Assembly (NCBI GenBank): GCA_020349885.1
Contig: CP070701.1
Coordinates: 2,238,938 to 2,284,431, forward strand
Length of the DNA: 45,494 nucleotides
Origin: Acidobacteriota bacterium
GTDB lineage: Bacteria; Acidobacteriota; G020349885
Direction of reading: 5' to 3'
Shown here: positions 9,170-17,435 of the stretch, piece after piece
How the letters are laid out: every line of letters starts with the position of its first letter
How positions within the stretch are numbered: the first letter of the stretch is position 1
The notes under the pieces: generated by a model
What the model saw: only the letters and a program-made list of their open reading frames with translations
Databases searched by the model: none
Told to the model about the DNA's origin: nothing
Program-made: the position numbers and the translations under genes

Positions 9170-10574
9170 GCAATTTCGCATTCTCGAAACTTTTCGCAAC
9201 ATCTTCAGCATTCCCGACCTCCGCAAGCGGGTGCTCTTCACCTTCGCACTGCTCGCGGTGTTTCGCATCGGGTCGCACATCCCCATTCCGGGCGTGGACG
9301 CCCGGGCGCTCTCGGAATTTTTCGGGCAGGCCGGAGGCGGCTCGCTCCTCGGGTTCGTGAATTTGTTCACCGGGGGGGCGTTCCAGCGCCTGGCCATCTT
9401 TGCGCTCAACATCATGCCCTACATCAGCGCCTCCATCATCCTTCAGCTTCTCACTGTCGTATGGCCCTATATGGAACAGCTCCAAAAGTCGGGGGAAGTA
9501 GGCCGGAAAAAGATCACGCAGTACACGCGCTACGGAACCGTTCTCATCAGCGCCATCCAGGGAACGGGCATCGCCTTTTGGATCGAGAACATGCCAAAGG
9601 GGCCGGGGGGCTCTCCCATCGCCGTTTCGCCCGGGTGGGGCTTCCGCTTCATGACGGTGCTCACGCTCACCACTGGCACCATCTTCATCATGTGGCTCGG
9701 AGAGCAGATTACGGAGCGCGGAATAGGAAACGGCATCTCGCTCATTATCTTTGCGGGCATCGTCGTGGGACTTCCGAGCGCGATCCAATGGACGGTGCAG
9801 AGCTACCGGTCCGGAACGCTCGACCTCTTTACCATCGTCATCCTCGTAGCTTTTATGGTCGCGGTGTGCGCCTTCATCGTCCTTGTGGAGCGCGGGCAGC
9901 GCCGGATCCCAGTCCACTATGCCAAGCGCCTTGCGGGGCGCCGTATGATGAGCGGTCAGGCGACCCACCTGCCGATCCGGGTCAACGTGGCCGGCGTCAT
10001 CCCGGTCATCTTCGCCGTGTCCCTGATTATGATTCCACAGACCGTCGTCCAGTTCGACACTTTACAGGACGTGCCGCTTATCCGGGGCATAGCGGAGCAG
10101 TTTCAAATGGGGCGTCCCCTCTACGTGCTGACCTACGCTTTGATGATCATGTTCTTCTGCTATTTTTACGTGTCCATCATCTTCAACCCTTCGGACGTGG
10201 CGGACAACCTGAAAAAATTCGGCGGCTACATTCCCGGAATCCGTCCCGGCCGGCACACGGCGAACTACATCAGCGAAGTGCTCAACCACCTCACGCTCGC
10301 GGGCTCCTGTTACCTTGCGGCCGTGGCACTTCTTCCGGATTTCCTTATGAACGGCTTACAGGTGCAGTACATTCCCGGGATCGGCCAGGCCCTACACAGC
10401 TATTTTCCGTCTTGGTTTACGCAAGGGCTGGGAGTGGAATTTTACTTTGGCGGCACTTCGCTGCTCATCGTCATCGGCGTCGCCATGGATACCGTTCAAC
10501 AGGTGGAGGCCCAGCTTGTCATGCGCCATTACGACGGGTTTCTGAAGGGCAGCCGCATCAAGGGGCGCCGGTGA
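9162..10574 (+). CDS. secY: Preprotein translocase subunit SecY
   Basis: 470 residues. SecY is the ten-helix channel of the Sec translocon. FRIGSHIPIPGVD, the plug/TM2 region GGAFQRLAIFALNIMPYISASII, WLGEQITERGIGNGISLIIF, VERGQRRIPVHYAKR and FNPSDVADNLKKFGGYIPGIRPG are all present. The GTG start at 9162 was chosen because [23 protein letters not shown] is the family N-terminus and GGAGG at 9148-9152 is 9 nt upstream. The stretch between the last two helices (around NGLQVQYIPGIGQALHSYF) looks about 20 residues longer than usual before FYFGGTSLLI. Confidence 0.96.
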   Translation: MLEQFRILETFRNIFSIPDLRKRVLFTFALLAVFRIGSHIPIPGVDARALSEFFGQAGGGSLLGFVNLFTGGAFQRLAIFALNIMPYISASIILQLLTVVWPYMEQLQKSGEVGRKKITQYTRYGTVLISAIQGTGIAFWIENMPKGPGGSPIAVSPGWGFRFMTVLTLTTGTIFIMWLGEQITERGIGNGISLIIFAGIVVGLPSAIQWTVQSYRSGTLDLFTIVILVAFMVAVCAFIVLVERGQRRIPVHYAKRLAGRRMMSGQATHLPIRVNVAGVIPVIFAVSLIMIPQTVVQFDTLQDVPLIRGIAEQFQMGRPLYVLTYALMIMFFCYFYVSIIFNPSDVADNLKKFGGYIPGIRPGRHTANYISEVLNHLTLAGSCYLAAVALLPDFLMNGLQVQYIPGIGQALHSYFPSWFTQGLGVEFYFGGTSLLIVIGVAMDTVQQVEAQLVMRHYDGFLKGSRIKGRR

Positions 10575-11224
10575 CAGGAGGCGTGGTGCTCTTAGGCCCT
10601 CCGGGGGCCGGCAAGGGGACGCAGGCAGAGGCCTTCACGGCGCGGCAGGACGTGCCGCACGTCTCGACGGGCGACATCCTGCGCGATGCCGTCGCCCGCC
10701 GGACCGAGGAGGGCCTCAAGGCGCAGCGCCTCATGGAGCAGGGAGAATTGGTGCCGGACAGCCTTGTCGCAAGCATGGTGGAAGCCCGGCTGCGCGAGAG
10801 GGACTGTGACGGGGGGTTTGTCCTGGACGGGTTTCCGCGCAATGTCGAGCAGGCCGAAATGCTCGAGTCCATTTTAGGGCGCACGGGGCGCACCCTGGCC
10901 TCCGTGGTGGCCATCGAGGTGCCCGAGGAAGAGGTTGTGGTGCGCTTGGGCGGGCGGCGGGTTTGCGGCTCCTGCGGACGGAATTTCCATGTGCGCTTTC
11001 AGCCGCCGCGCGTGGAGGGGCGATGCGACGGGTGCGGTGGGGCGCTCGTCGTGCGAAAGGACGACACTCCGGACGTGATTCGGGAACGCCTTGCCGTCTA
11101 CCAGAGGCAGACCGAGCCGCTGCTTCGGCTGTACGGCGAGCGGAGTTTGCTTCGGCGGGTATCCGGTGCGGGCAATCCGGAAGAGGTGGCGGAAAGAATT
11201 CTGCGGTCGGTGGATATGGTATAA
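10571..11224 (+). CDS. adk: Adenylate kinase, zinc-lid type
   Basis: 217 residues; interconverts ATP + AMP and 2 ADP. The P-loop GPPGAGKGT is at residues 9-17, the AMP-binding STGDILR at 32-38 and DGFPRN at 86-91. The LID carries four cysteines (132, 135, 152, 155), the zinc-binding form. It starts at GTG 10571, overlapping the secY stop by 4 nt. The usual neighbour order secY-adk-map-infA is kept. The last codons overlap an extended -10 promoter for map. Confidence 0.95.
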   Translation: MTGGVVLLGPPGAGKGTQAEAFTARQDVPHVSTGDILRDAVARRTEEGLKAQRLMEQGELVPDSLVASMVEARLRERDCDGGFVLDGFPRNVEQAEMLESILGRTGRTLASVVAIEVPEEEVVVRLGGRRVCGSCGRNFHVRFQPPRVEGRCDGCGGALVVRKDDTPDVIRERLAVYQRQTEPLLRLYGERSLLRRVSGAGNPEEVAERILRSVDMV

Positions 11225-11225
11225 T
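11217..11225 (+). promoter_or_regulatory. Extended -10 promoter upstream of map
   Basis: TG-G-TATAAT (11217-11225) is a perfect extended -10 element overlapping the adk stop codon (11222-11224). No good -35 hexamer is seen 16-18 nt upstream, as is usual for extended -10 promoters. The -10 ends 11 nt before the map ATG, which has no Shine-Dalgarno sequence, so a transcript from here would be nearly leaderless. Confidence 0.6.
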
Positions 11226-11236
11226 ATTAACTTAAT

Positions 11237-11989
11237 ATGATTGTTTACAAGACGCGCGAAGAACTTGCCATTATGAACGAAGCGAACCGCATCGTCCGGA
11301 AGACCCTCAAGCGGCTTACCGAGGTCATCGAGCCGGGAGTTACAACGTATGACCTTGAACAGACGGCGGAGGCGTGCCTTCGAGAAGCCGGGGCCGAGCC
11401 CGCCTTTAAGGGCTACCGGGGATTCCCATGCTGCTTGTGCGTTTCCCTCAACGACGAGGTCGTGCACGGGATTCCCTCCAAGAAGCGAGCCCTGCGCAGT
11501 GGTGACGTCGTCAGTATGGATTTTGGCGTGGTGTGGAAAGGCTACTACGGAGATTCGGCCGTTACAGTGCCCGTGGGCGAGGTGAGCGAAGAGCGGCGGC
11601 GCCTCATCGACGTCACGAGCGGGTCGCTTCAGCGGGGAATCGAGAAGGTGAGGGCAGGGGGGCATGTTTCGGACATTTCCCATGCTGTGCAGACGTTCGT
11701 CGAATCACACCAATTTTCCGTCGTGCGGGACTTTGTAGGCCACGGTATTGGCACCGCTCTGCACGAGGATCCTCAGGTGCCCAATTACGGCCCTCCCGGG
11801 CGCGGTCCGCGCCTGGAGCCCGGCGTGGTGCTTGCCATAGAGCCTATGGTTGCGGAGAAAGACAGCGAGGTGTTCGTGGACGGCAACGGATGGACGGCGC
11901 GCACGCGGGACGGCGGCTATGCGGCCCATTTCGAGCGGTCGGTCGCCGTTACGGAAAACGGTCCCTGGATTTTGGGTCAAGAAGGGTGA
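11237..11989 (+). CDS. map: Methionine aminopeptidase, type I
   Basis: 250 residues; removes the initiator methionine from nascent proteins. The pita-bread fold and its metal ligands are visible in [18 protein letters not shown] (two Asp), [20 protein letters not shown] (His), LAIEPM (Glu) and [10 protein letters not shown] (Glu). [12 protein letters not shown] carries the substrate-side histidine. The start is ATG 11237, 12 nt after adk, with AT-rich sequence and no Shine-Dalgarno upstream. The stop overlaps the infA ATG by 1 nt. Confidence 0.95.
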   Translation: MIVYKTREELAIMNEANRIVRKTLKRLTEVIEPGVTTYDLEQTAEACLREAGAEPAFKGYRGFPCCLCVSLNDEVVHGIPSKKRALRSGDVVSMDFGVVWKGYYGDSAVTVPVGEVSEERRRLIDVTSGSLQRGIEKVRAGGHVSDISHAVQTFVESHQFSVVRDFVGHGIGTALHEDPQVPNYGPPGRGPRLEPGVVLAIEPMVAEKDSEVFVDGNGWTARTRDGGYAAHFERSVAVTENGPWILGQEG

Positions 11990-12210
11990 TGCCGAAGGAA
12001 GAGGCTATCGAGGCGAAAGGAATCGTGAAAGAAAAACTGCCCAATGCCATGTTTCGCGTAAAGTTGCATGAAAGCGGACACGTCGTGCTCGCCCATGCGT
12101 CAGGAAAGATGCGAAAGTATTTTATACGCATCCTCCCGGGCGACGAGGTGCTCGTGGAGCTCTCGCCTTACGACTTGACGCGGGGGCGTATTATGTTTCG
12201 CTACAAATAA
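11989..12210 (+). CDS. infA: Translation initiation factor IF-1
   Basis: 73 residues, an S1-like OB fold that occupies the A site during initiation. [44 protein letters not shown] and [16 protein letters not shown] match the family end to end. ATG 11989 overlaps the map stop by one base; longer in-frame sequence upstream is map read in another frame. Confidence 0.96.
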   Translation: MPKEEAIEAKGIVKEKLPNAMFRVKLHESGHVVLAHASGKMRKYFIRILPGDEVLVELSPYDLTRGRIMFRYK

Positions 12211-12224
12211 CGAGGTGATCCGAT

Positions 12225-12338
12225 ATGAAAGTGCGACCTTCCGTCAAGAAATTCTGCTCGCGGTGCAAGATCGTACGCCGCAAGGGCGTGGTGCGGGTGA
12301 TCTGCAAGAACCCGAAGCACAAGCAGCGGCAAGGCTGA
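12225..12338 (+). CDS. rpmJ: 50S ribosomal protein L36
   Basis: 37 residues. [19 protein letters not shown] opens it and NPKHKQRQG closes it. The zinc ligands C11, C14, C27 and H32 are all present (the C+ form). The ribosome binding site GAGGTGAT at 12212-12219 is one of the best in the window. It lies between infA and rpsM, the normal place. Confidence 0.96.
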   Translation: MKVRPSVKKFCSRCKIVRRKGVVRVICKNPKHKQRQG

Positions 12339-12353
12339 GGCTGAGAAAGAGTT

Positions 12354-12728
12354 ATGGCGCGCATTGCGGGAATTGATTTACCGGCCAAAAAGAGCGTTGA
12401 GATTGGCCTGACGTATATTTACGGCATCGGCCGCACTCGCTCGAACGCGATTGTGAAGGCCGTGGGCGTGGACAAGGAAAAGAAAGTGAAAGACCTTACC
12501 GAAGATGAGGTGATGCTCATCCAGCGCAAGATACAAGAGGAGGGAGACATTGAGGGCGAGCGGCGAAAACAGGTTCGCAACGACATTTCCCGGCTGATTG
12601 AAATCAGCTGCTACCGCGGGCTTCGCCACAAGAAAGGATTGCCGGCGCGGGGGCAGCGCACGCATACGAACGCCCGCACGCGGAAAGGGCCGCGCATGAA
12701 GCTGCGTCCCAAGCGAAAGACGGAGTAA
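12354..12728 (+). CDS. rpsM: 30S ribosomal protein S13
   Basis: 124 residues. S13 lies in the 30S head, contacts P-site tRNA and forms bridge B1. [30 protein letters not shown] and the C-terminal [22 protein letters not shown] are diagnostic. It starts at ATG 12354, 15 nt after rpmJ, and heads the alpha-operon part of the cluster (S13-S11-S4-alpha-L17). Confidence 0.97.
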   Translation: MARIAGIDLPAKKSVEIGLTYIYGIGRTRSNAIVKAVGVDKEKKVKDLTEDEVMLIQRKIQEEGDIEGERRKQVRNDISRLIEISCYRGLRHKKGLPARGQRTHTNARTRKGPRMKLRPKRKTE

Positions 12729-12733
12729 AGCTT

Positions 12734-13120
12734 ATGGCGACACGGACCCGCGCAAAAAAATCGCCGAAGAAGAACATCGTGCACGGGGTGGCGCACATCC
12801 GGGCGACGTTTAATAACACCCTGATCATGATTGCAGACCCTAAAGGCAACGCCGTCTGCTGGTCCAGCGCTGGCCGCATGGGGTTTCGGGGTTCCAAAAA
12901 GGGCACTTCCTACGCTGCCCAGAAGGCGGCGCTCCACGTGGGTCAAATCGCGGTGCAGAACGGCATAAAGAGTCTGGACGTGCACGTAAAGGGTCCGGGC
13001 GCGGGTCGCGAGTCCGCGATTCGTGCCTTTGAAATGGTTGGAATTCGCGTTACGTCCATCAAGGACACCACCGGCGTTCCCCACAACGGGTGTAGGCCCA
13101 GGAAGCGCCGCAGGGTATAG
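12734..13120 (+). CDS. rpsK: 30S ribosomal protein S11
   Basis: 128 residues, the family length. S11 sits on the platform near the E-site codon. [37 protein letters not shown] and the invariant tail [18 protein letters not shown] are visible. The isoaspartate-prone Asn-Gly is retained (HNGC). GGAG lies before the ATG. Confidence 0.97.
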   Translation: MATRTRAKKSPKKNIVHGVAHIRATFNNTLIMIADPKGNAVCWSSAGRMGFRGSKKGTSYAAQKAALHVGQIAVQNGIKSLDVHVKGPGAGRESAIRAFEMVGIRVTSIKDTTGVPHNGCRPRKRRRV

Positions 13121-13134
13121 GAAGGGGGTTTTTC

Positions 13135-13764
13135 TTGGCTCGATATCGCGGTTCGGCTTGTCGTCTGTGTCGGCGTGAAGGACTGAAGCTTTTTCTTAAA
13201 GGGGCGCGCTGTTACGGCGAAAAGTGTGCGATCGAGCGCCGAAGCTATGCCCCCGGCCAGCATGGCCGGCGGCGCCGGCGCACTCGGCAGAACGAGTACG
13301 GCCTGCAGTTGCGCGAAAAGCAAAAGACCAAACGCGTGTACGGTGTTCTGGAGCGGCAGTTCCGAAAATATTTCAAGCAGGCCGATCGCTTCAAGGGTAT
13401 TACGGGCGAGGCGCTTCTTACGACTCTGGAGCGGAGGCTGGACAACGTTCTCTACGCGTTGGGATTTGGCGCGTCGCGTTTCCACGCGCGCCAGCTCATC
13501 GGCCATGGGCATGTTCTTGTCAACGGGCGACGCATTGACGTCCCTTCGTACCTGGTTTCGGAAGGCGATGTGGTTGTGCTCAAGGAAAAGGCACAAAAGA
13601 ATCCGGTGGTGGCCGACGCCATGGCGATCGGTCGTGACGTCCCCTCGTGGCTTGAGGCGCACCGCGAGGAAGGCAAGGGCGTGGTCAAGCGCCTTCCGGT
13701 GCGCGAGGACGTGGTGCTCCCCGTGACCGAGCAGTACATCGTCGAGCACTATTCGGCGAGATAA
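13135..13764 (+). CDS. rpsD: 30S ribosomal protein S4, zinc-type
   Basis: 209 residues. S4 nucleates 30S assembly, supports decoding fidelity and can repress the alpha operon. Cysteines 9, 12, 26 and 31 form the N-terminal zinc knuckle. SYAPGQHGRRR and the S4 RNA-binding domain (RLDNVLYALGFGASRFHARQ, then GHVLVNGRRIDVPSYLV) follow. It begins at TTG 13135: MARYRGSACRLCRREG is the family start and GGAAGGGGG lies just upstream, while no ATG or GTG fits. A TTG start is unusual for a ribosomal protein. Confidence 0.95.
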   Translation: MARYRGSACRLCRREGLKLFLKGARCYGEKCAIERRSYAPGQHGRRRRRTRQNEYGLQLREKQKTKRVYGVLERQFRKYFKQADRFKGITGEALLTTLERRLDNVLYALGFGASRFHARQLIGHGHVLVNGRRIDVPSYLVSEGDVVVLKEKAQKNPVVADAMAIGRDVPSWLEAHREEGKGVVKRLPVREDVVLPVTEQYIVEHYSAR

Positions 13765-13785
13765 TTTCAGGAGGTCCCTTACCGT

Positions 13786-14754
13786 ATGTTCACTCAGAGT
13801 TTTCAGCGTCCCAAGCGGTTGGAGTGCAACACCGAAGCGTTGACGCCCCGCTACGGGGAGTTTTACACGCAGCCTCTGGAACGAGGCTTCGGCACGACCA
13901 TAGGAAACGCGCTTCGCCGCGTGCTTCTTTCTTCCATCGAAGGCGCGGCCATCACCGCCGTGCGCATTGAAGGCGCGGCGCATGAGTTTACCTCTCTGGG
14001 CGGGGTGCTTGAGGATACCACGGATGTTATTCTTAATCTCAAGCAAATTTCCTTTAAATCTGTCTCACCGGAGCCCCAGACCTTGACCCTTAAGGCCAAG
14101 GGTCCATCCAAGGTAACCGCGGCCCAAATCGAGACCACTCCGCACGTGGAGGTGCTTGAGCCCGACCGCTACATCGCGGCGCTCAACGCGGATGGAGCGC
14201 TCAACATGGAACTCGTGGTGCGGATGGGATACGGCTACGTGCCTGCCGAAGCCAACTTCGACGAAACGTTTCCCCTGGGTTACATCCCCGTGGATTCGTC
14301 ACACTCGCCGGTGCGCAAGGTGGCCTACACGGTGGAGGACGCGCGGGTAGGGCAGAGAACAGACTACGACAAGCTCACCCTCAAAATCTGGACCAACGGG
14401 GCTGTCACGCCTCAGCAGGCCCTGGCGCGTGCCGCCATCATTCTCAAGGACCACATGGGACTTTTCATCAATGTGGAGGAAAGCGAGTACGTGAGCGCGC
14501 ATCCCGATCATCCTGAAGACGGCGGTCTGGGAGCGCTGGACAAGCTCGCGCGCCCTATAGAGGAGCTTGATATATCGTCTTCGCGGGCGCGCCGGGCGCT
14601 GCAACTGCTTCGGGTGCGCACCGTCGGCGACCTGCTGAAGCATACGGAGGACGAACTGCTTTCCATCGAGAACTTCGGCAAGAAATCCCTCAAGGAAATC
14701 AAGGAGCGCCTTCGCGATATGGGGTTGAGCCTTGGCGTGAAAGTTGATTCCTAG
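13786..14754 (+). CDS. rpoA: RNA polymerase subunit alpha
   Basis: 322 residues. The N-terminal dimerisation domain (PLERGFGTTIGNALRRVLLSS, with EGAAITAVRIEGAAHEF) occupies about residues 25-230. The linker and C-terminal domain with SSRARRALQLLRVRTVGDLL and NFGKKSLKEIKERL (about 265-315) contact UP elements and activators. A perfect AGGAGGT lies at 13770-13776. Order rpsD-rpoA-rplQ is canonical. Confidence 0.97.
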   Translation: MFTQSFQRPKRLECNTEALTPRYGEFYTQPLERGFGTTIGNALRRVLLSSIEGAAITAVRIEGAAHEFTSLGGVLEDTTDVILNLKQISFKSVSPEPQTLTLKAKGPSKVTAAQIETTPHVEVLEPDRYIAALNADGALNMELVVRMGYGYVPAEANFDETFPLGYIPVDSSHSPVRKVAYTVEDARVGQRTDYDKLTLKIWTNGAVTPQQALARAAIILKDHMGLFINVEESEYVSAHPDHPEDGGLGALDKLARPIEELDISSSRARRALQLLRVRTVGDLLKHTEDELLSIENFGKKSLKEIKERLRDMGLSLGVKVDS

Positions 14755-14768
14755 CGGGAGCCAACACG

Positions 14769-15167
14769 ATGCGGCACCGGAAGCGACACTTTAAGCTCAA
14801 GCGCACGGCGGGCCATCGCGTGGCTCTGCTGCGCAGCCTTGCGACGTCTCTTCTCCGCCATGAGCGCATTCGCACCACCTGCGCCAAGGCGAAGGCCGTG
14901 CGACCTTTCGCCGAGAAGCTTATCACAAAGGCCAGGCACGGTGGATTGCACAATCGGCGTTTGGTGGCCAGCCACATCCACGACCGCGGAACCGTAAAGA
15001 AGCTGTTTGACGTCTTGGCGGCGCGCTATGCCCAGCGCCCGGGAGGCTATACCCGTATCCTGAAGCTCGGCCCCCGGGGCGGCGACCGGGCAGAGATGGC
15101 CCTTCTTGAGCTCGTCCCTCCGACGGAGAAGACGGAAGAAGGCAAGCCGGAAGCCAAACGCGGCTAG
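14769..15167 (+). CDS. rplQ: 50S ribosomal protein L17
   Basis: 132 residues. MRHRKRHFKLKRTAGHRVALL, LLRHERIRTTCAKAKAVRPFAEKLIT and YTRILKLGPRGGDRAEMALLELV are diagnostic. GGGAG precedes the ATG. It is the last gene of the ribosomal cluster. Its TAG ends one base from the stop of the convergent barrel gene, leaving no room for a terminator hairpin between them. Confidence 0.96.
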   Translation: MRHRKRHFKLKRTAGHRVALLRSLATSLLRHERIRTTCAKAKAVRPFAEKLITKARHGGLHNRRLVASHIHDRGTVKKLFDVLAARYAQRPGGYTRILKLGPRGGDRAEMALLELVPPTEKTEEGKPEAKRG

Positions 15168-15168
15168 T

Positions 15169-16602
15169 TTACTGCTTTTTTGGTCCGCCTCCGATGCCGA
15201 AGAAGCGCTGGAAGTTGCGGGCGATGCTGATGCGGATGAGGAACGAGTGGCCTTTCGCATCCTGCTTGTCGAACGTCCACTCCGACCGCGTCCCCATTTC
15301 GCCCACCGCCTTTTTCCCCGTGGCGAGAAAGCCGCTGTCGTCAAAGGGCATCAAGAAATCGCGAACCTCGAAATTAACCACCCACCGGGGACTCATCTGC
15401 CAGCGCACGCCCCCACCGAAAGTTATGACGGTCGCATCGTGGAACTCGAAGTCAAAAAAACTCAGGGCTTTTTGCGCGTTCGTGCACGCGGTTGCGTTGT
15501 AGAGGGGATCACTAACATCGCAGATGCCGCTTCCGTTCCCCATTTCGTCCACAGAACCGGCCAGTTTTTGAAATTCGTTAAATTGGCCGAATTGATTCAA
15601 GCATCTCTGATCGGTTAGAGCGTTTGAATCACTGGGATCGCAAAGTTGGCGTACGTGGCCTCGAAGGAGGAAACTGTCGCTGGAGCCGAAAACATAGCCC
15701 CCTCCCCCCACAGCGTAGAAGGTGACCGGGCGCAGTCGTTGGCGCTTGTTGAGTTGGGTGTAGATGTAATTCACGGACACGGTCGTGTAGGCGTACTCGC
15801 CCTCCGCTTCTAGGCCGTACCATCCCATGGGGAGGGTCAGCTTCGTGCCACCGAAATTGAGAGACACGGGCAGGGCATCACTTCCCGAAGAGACGCCAAA
15901 GGTGCGGTTGTAATCGGTTTTGAATTGGTTAACGTTGAGTTCGAAGCCGTGTCGTCCTTGGACTTCCACGGACGTACCGTCGTCGGCCTCGCCTATTCCG
16001 CGGAGGCGATACAAAATATAGAAACCGTACGCTAGGGTGTCTTTCGAAGACGCGCTCCCCGTGAGAACCATACGCCCCGTTTGAAGGCCCAACTCCCACT
16101 GCCGCCAGGAAGGGACGGCTTCCTCCAGAGGCACTTCTTCGATTTCCTCTATCTCCACAACCTCGTCTTCAATTTCCATGCCCTCGGTTTCCTCTATCTC
16201 CGGGGCCTCTTCTTCGATTTCCCCGATGCCCTCGATTTCCTCTATCTCCGGGGCCTCCTCTTCGATTTCCCCGATGCCCTCGATTTCCTCTATCTCTGCC
16301 TCGGGAGCCTCGGCTTCGGTTTCGCCGATGCCCTCGGGTTCCTCTACCTCCGCCTCAGGGAGCTCGCCCTCGGTTTCGCCGATGCCCTCGGGTTCCTCTA
16401 CCTCCGCCTCGGGAGCCTCGCCCTCGGTTTCGCCGATGCCCTCGGGTTCCTCTACCTCTGCCTCGGGAGCCTCACCCTCGATTTCCCCGATGCCCTCGAT
16501 TTCCTGGCCCAACGCAGTCACGCAAAGAAGTATGGAAAGGAAAAAAAAGAGCACACCCCTTCCCGTCCAGAAAGGCTTTTCACAATAAGAGCGTGGACTC
16601 AT
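15169..16602 (-). CDS. Outer-membrane beta-barrel protein with acidic tandem-repeat linker
   Basis: 477 residues. A hydrophobic signal segment (GVLFFFLSILLCVTALG, residues 16-32) is followed by about 120 residues of Glu/Ile/Gly/Pro repeats. The repeats fall into two types: about four 18-residue units of the EGIGETEGEAPEAEVEE kind, then two 16-residue EGIGEIEEEAPEIEE units. The remaining about 310 residues alternate aromatic and polar residues as in a porin-like barrel (WELGLQTGRMVL, AYGFYILYRLRG, FGGGVRWQMSPRWVVNFEVRD, FLIRISIARNFQRFFG). Two loops contain paired cysteines. The C-terminal FGIGGGPKKQ is not a classical aromatic barrel end. Function is unknown; it resembles the barrel at 31950-33293. 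The ATG lies 9 nt from a consensus promoter and has no Shine-Dalgarno. Confidence 0.75.
   Translation of the reverse strand: MSPRSYCEKPFWTGRGVLFFFLSILLCVTALGQEIEGIGEIEGEAPEAEVEEPEGIGETEGEAPEAEVEEPEGIGETEGELPEAEVEEPEGIGETEAEAPEAEIEEIEGIGEIEEEAPEIEEIEGIGEIEEEAPEIEETEGMEIEDEVVEIEEIEEVPLEEAVPSWRQWELGLQTGRMVLTGSASSKDTLAYGFYILYRLRGIGEADDGTSVEVQGRHGFELNVNQFKTDYNRTFGVSSGSDALPVSLNFGGTKLTLPMGWYGLEAEGEYAYTTVSVNYIYTQLNKRQRLRPVTFYAVGGGGYVFGSSDSFLLRGHVRQLCDPSDSNALTDQRCLNQFGQFNEFQKLAGSVDEMGNGSGICDVSDPLYNATACTNAQKALSFFDFEFHDATVITFGGGVRWQMSPRWVVNFEVRDFLMPFDDSGFLATGKKAVGEMGTRSEWTFDKQDAKGHSFLIRISIARNFQRFFGIGGGPKKQ
16138..16503 (-). repeat. In-frame tandem repeats encoding the acidic linker
   Basis: About 365 nt of tandem repeats inside the barrel gene. 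The 54 nt unit (18 codons) recurs about four times, and a 48 nt unit (16 codons) recurs twice nearer the barrel. The units are nearly identical at DNA level: the complement of a GGTTCCTCTACCTC-type block recurs. This implies recent slippage or unequal exchange. Because the unit is a multiple of three and lacks stops, long reading frames are also open on the + strand here; these are not genes. Confidence 0.85.
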
Positions 16603-16611
16603 GAGGCGCAG

Positions 16612-16640
16612 AGTATAGCAGGTTTCGCCTGGAGTGTCAA
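16612..16640 (-). promoter_or_regulatory. Consensus sigma70-like promoter for the acidic-repeat barrel gene
   Basis: On the minus strand TTGACA (16640-16635), a 17 nt spacer and TATACT (16617-16612) form an almost perfect promoter. The -10 ends 9 nt before the ATG at 16602, so the start point predicted from spacing would be within a few bases of the start codon. Confidence 0.75.
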
Positions 16641-16681
16641 TGCCTGTAGGGCTCCGGGTAATGTCGGTATCGCTTCCGCGT

Positions 16682-16711
16682 TTGCCCCGCTGCTGCGCCG
16701 CATGCTACGCT
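16682..16711 (+). promoter_or_regulatory. Probable promoter for the metallo-hydrolase gene
   Basis: TTGCCC (16682-16687), an 18 nt spacer and TACGCT (16706-16711) preceded by TG-C, an extended -10. It ends 8 nt before ATG 16720, which lacks a Shine-Dalgarno. It is divergent from the barrel promoter in a 117 nt intergenic region. Confidence 0.5.
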
Positions 16712-16719
16712 GGTTTAAT

Positions 16720-17421
16720 ATGAAGATTCATACGCGGCAGGTCGGCCCCCTTCAAAACAACGTTTTCGTCGTCACGGACGATGAGGGCCGCGAGGGCATT
16801 CTGGTGGATCCGGCGTGGGGGAGCGACGCCCTGGAAGGCTGGGTCAAGGGCATCGGTTGCGACATTCTCGCCATCCTCGACACGCACGGCCACTTCGACC
16901 ACTGCTTCGAGAACGCCCTCTACCGCCGCCTCACCGGAGCAAGACTTTTGGTTCACAGAGACGACAACGCGTGGCTTGAGCAGCAGGGCAAGCAGGGGAC
17001 GGCGTGTGGCGTCGAGGCGCCCGAGTCGCCGTCCGCGGACGAAAACGTCCGCGACGCGCAGGTCCTCAAACTCGGCTGCGAGGAAGCCCACGTCTTTCAC
17101 TGCCCCGGCCACACCGAGGGAAGCACATGCCTCTACGTGCCGGCGGCCGTCGTGGCGGGGAATTCCTCCATGGCGGACACGTCGGAAAAACCCGAGGCCC
17201 GAAGCCCCGCACCCGCCGTTCTTACGGGCGATGCCCTCTTCCGCGGCTCCATCGGCCGCACCGATTTGCCGGGCGGCGACTTTTCGACGCTCATCAAATC
17301 AATCCACTCGAAAATTTTGACGCTTCCCGACGAAACGCTCGTTCTTCCCGGCCACAACGACTTTTCCACCGTCGACGAAGAACGCCAAACGAATCCTTTT
17401 CTGACGGGGAAACATTTTTAA
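16720..17421 (+). CDS. Metallo-beta-lactamase-fold hydrolase (glyoxalase II-like)
   Basis: 233 residues. The metal-binding THGHFDH is at 55-61, with further ligands H131 (CPGHTEGS), D171 (TGDALFRGSIGRTDLPGGD) and H212 (LPGHNDF). The terminal ERQTNPFL is shared by short glyoxalase II-like thioesterases. It probably hydrolyses a thioester or related ester in the cytoplasm, with substrate unknown. An insert of about 20 Ala/Ser/Pro-rich residues (147-167) just before the TGD motif looks like a non-conserved loop. The frame is open far upstream through the antisense of the acidic repeats, but MKIHTRQVGPLQNNVFVV is the family start. It precedes RNase Y by 14 nt. Confidence 0.85.
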   Translation: MKIHTRQVGPLQNNVFVVTDDEGREGILVDPAWGSDALEGWVKGIGCDILAILDTHGHFDHCFENALYRRLTGARLLVHRDDNAWLEQQGKQGTACGVEAPESPSADENVRDAQVLKLGCEEAHVFHCPGHTEGSTCLYVPAAVVAGNSSMADTSEKPEARSPAPAVLTGDALFRGSIGRTDLPGGDFSTLIKSIHSKILTLPDETLVLPGHNDFSTVDEERQTNPFLTGKHF

Positions 17422-17435
17422 AAGAGGGGAAAACC

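Noticed and set aside
16081-16719. Long + strand reading frame running into the metallo-hydrolase
   Set aside because: It is antisense to the acidic repeat gene, gives a low-complexity FLYLRGL-type product, and the hydrolase family start is at 16720. The frame is open only because the repeats are multiples of three.
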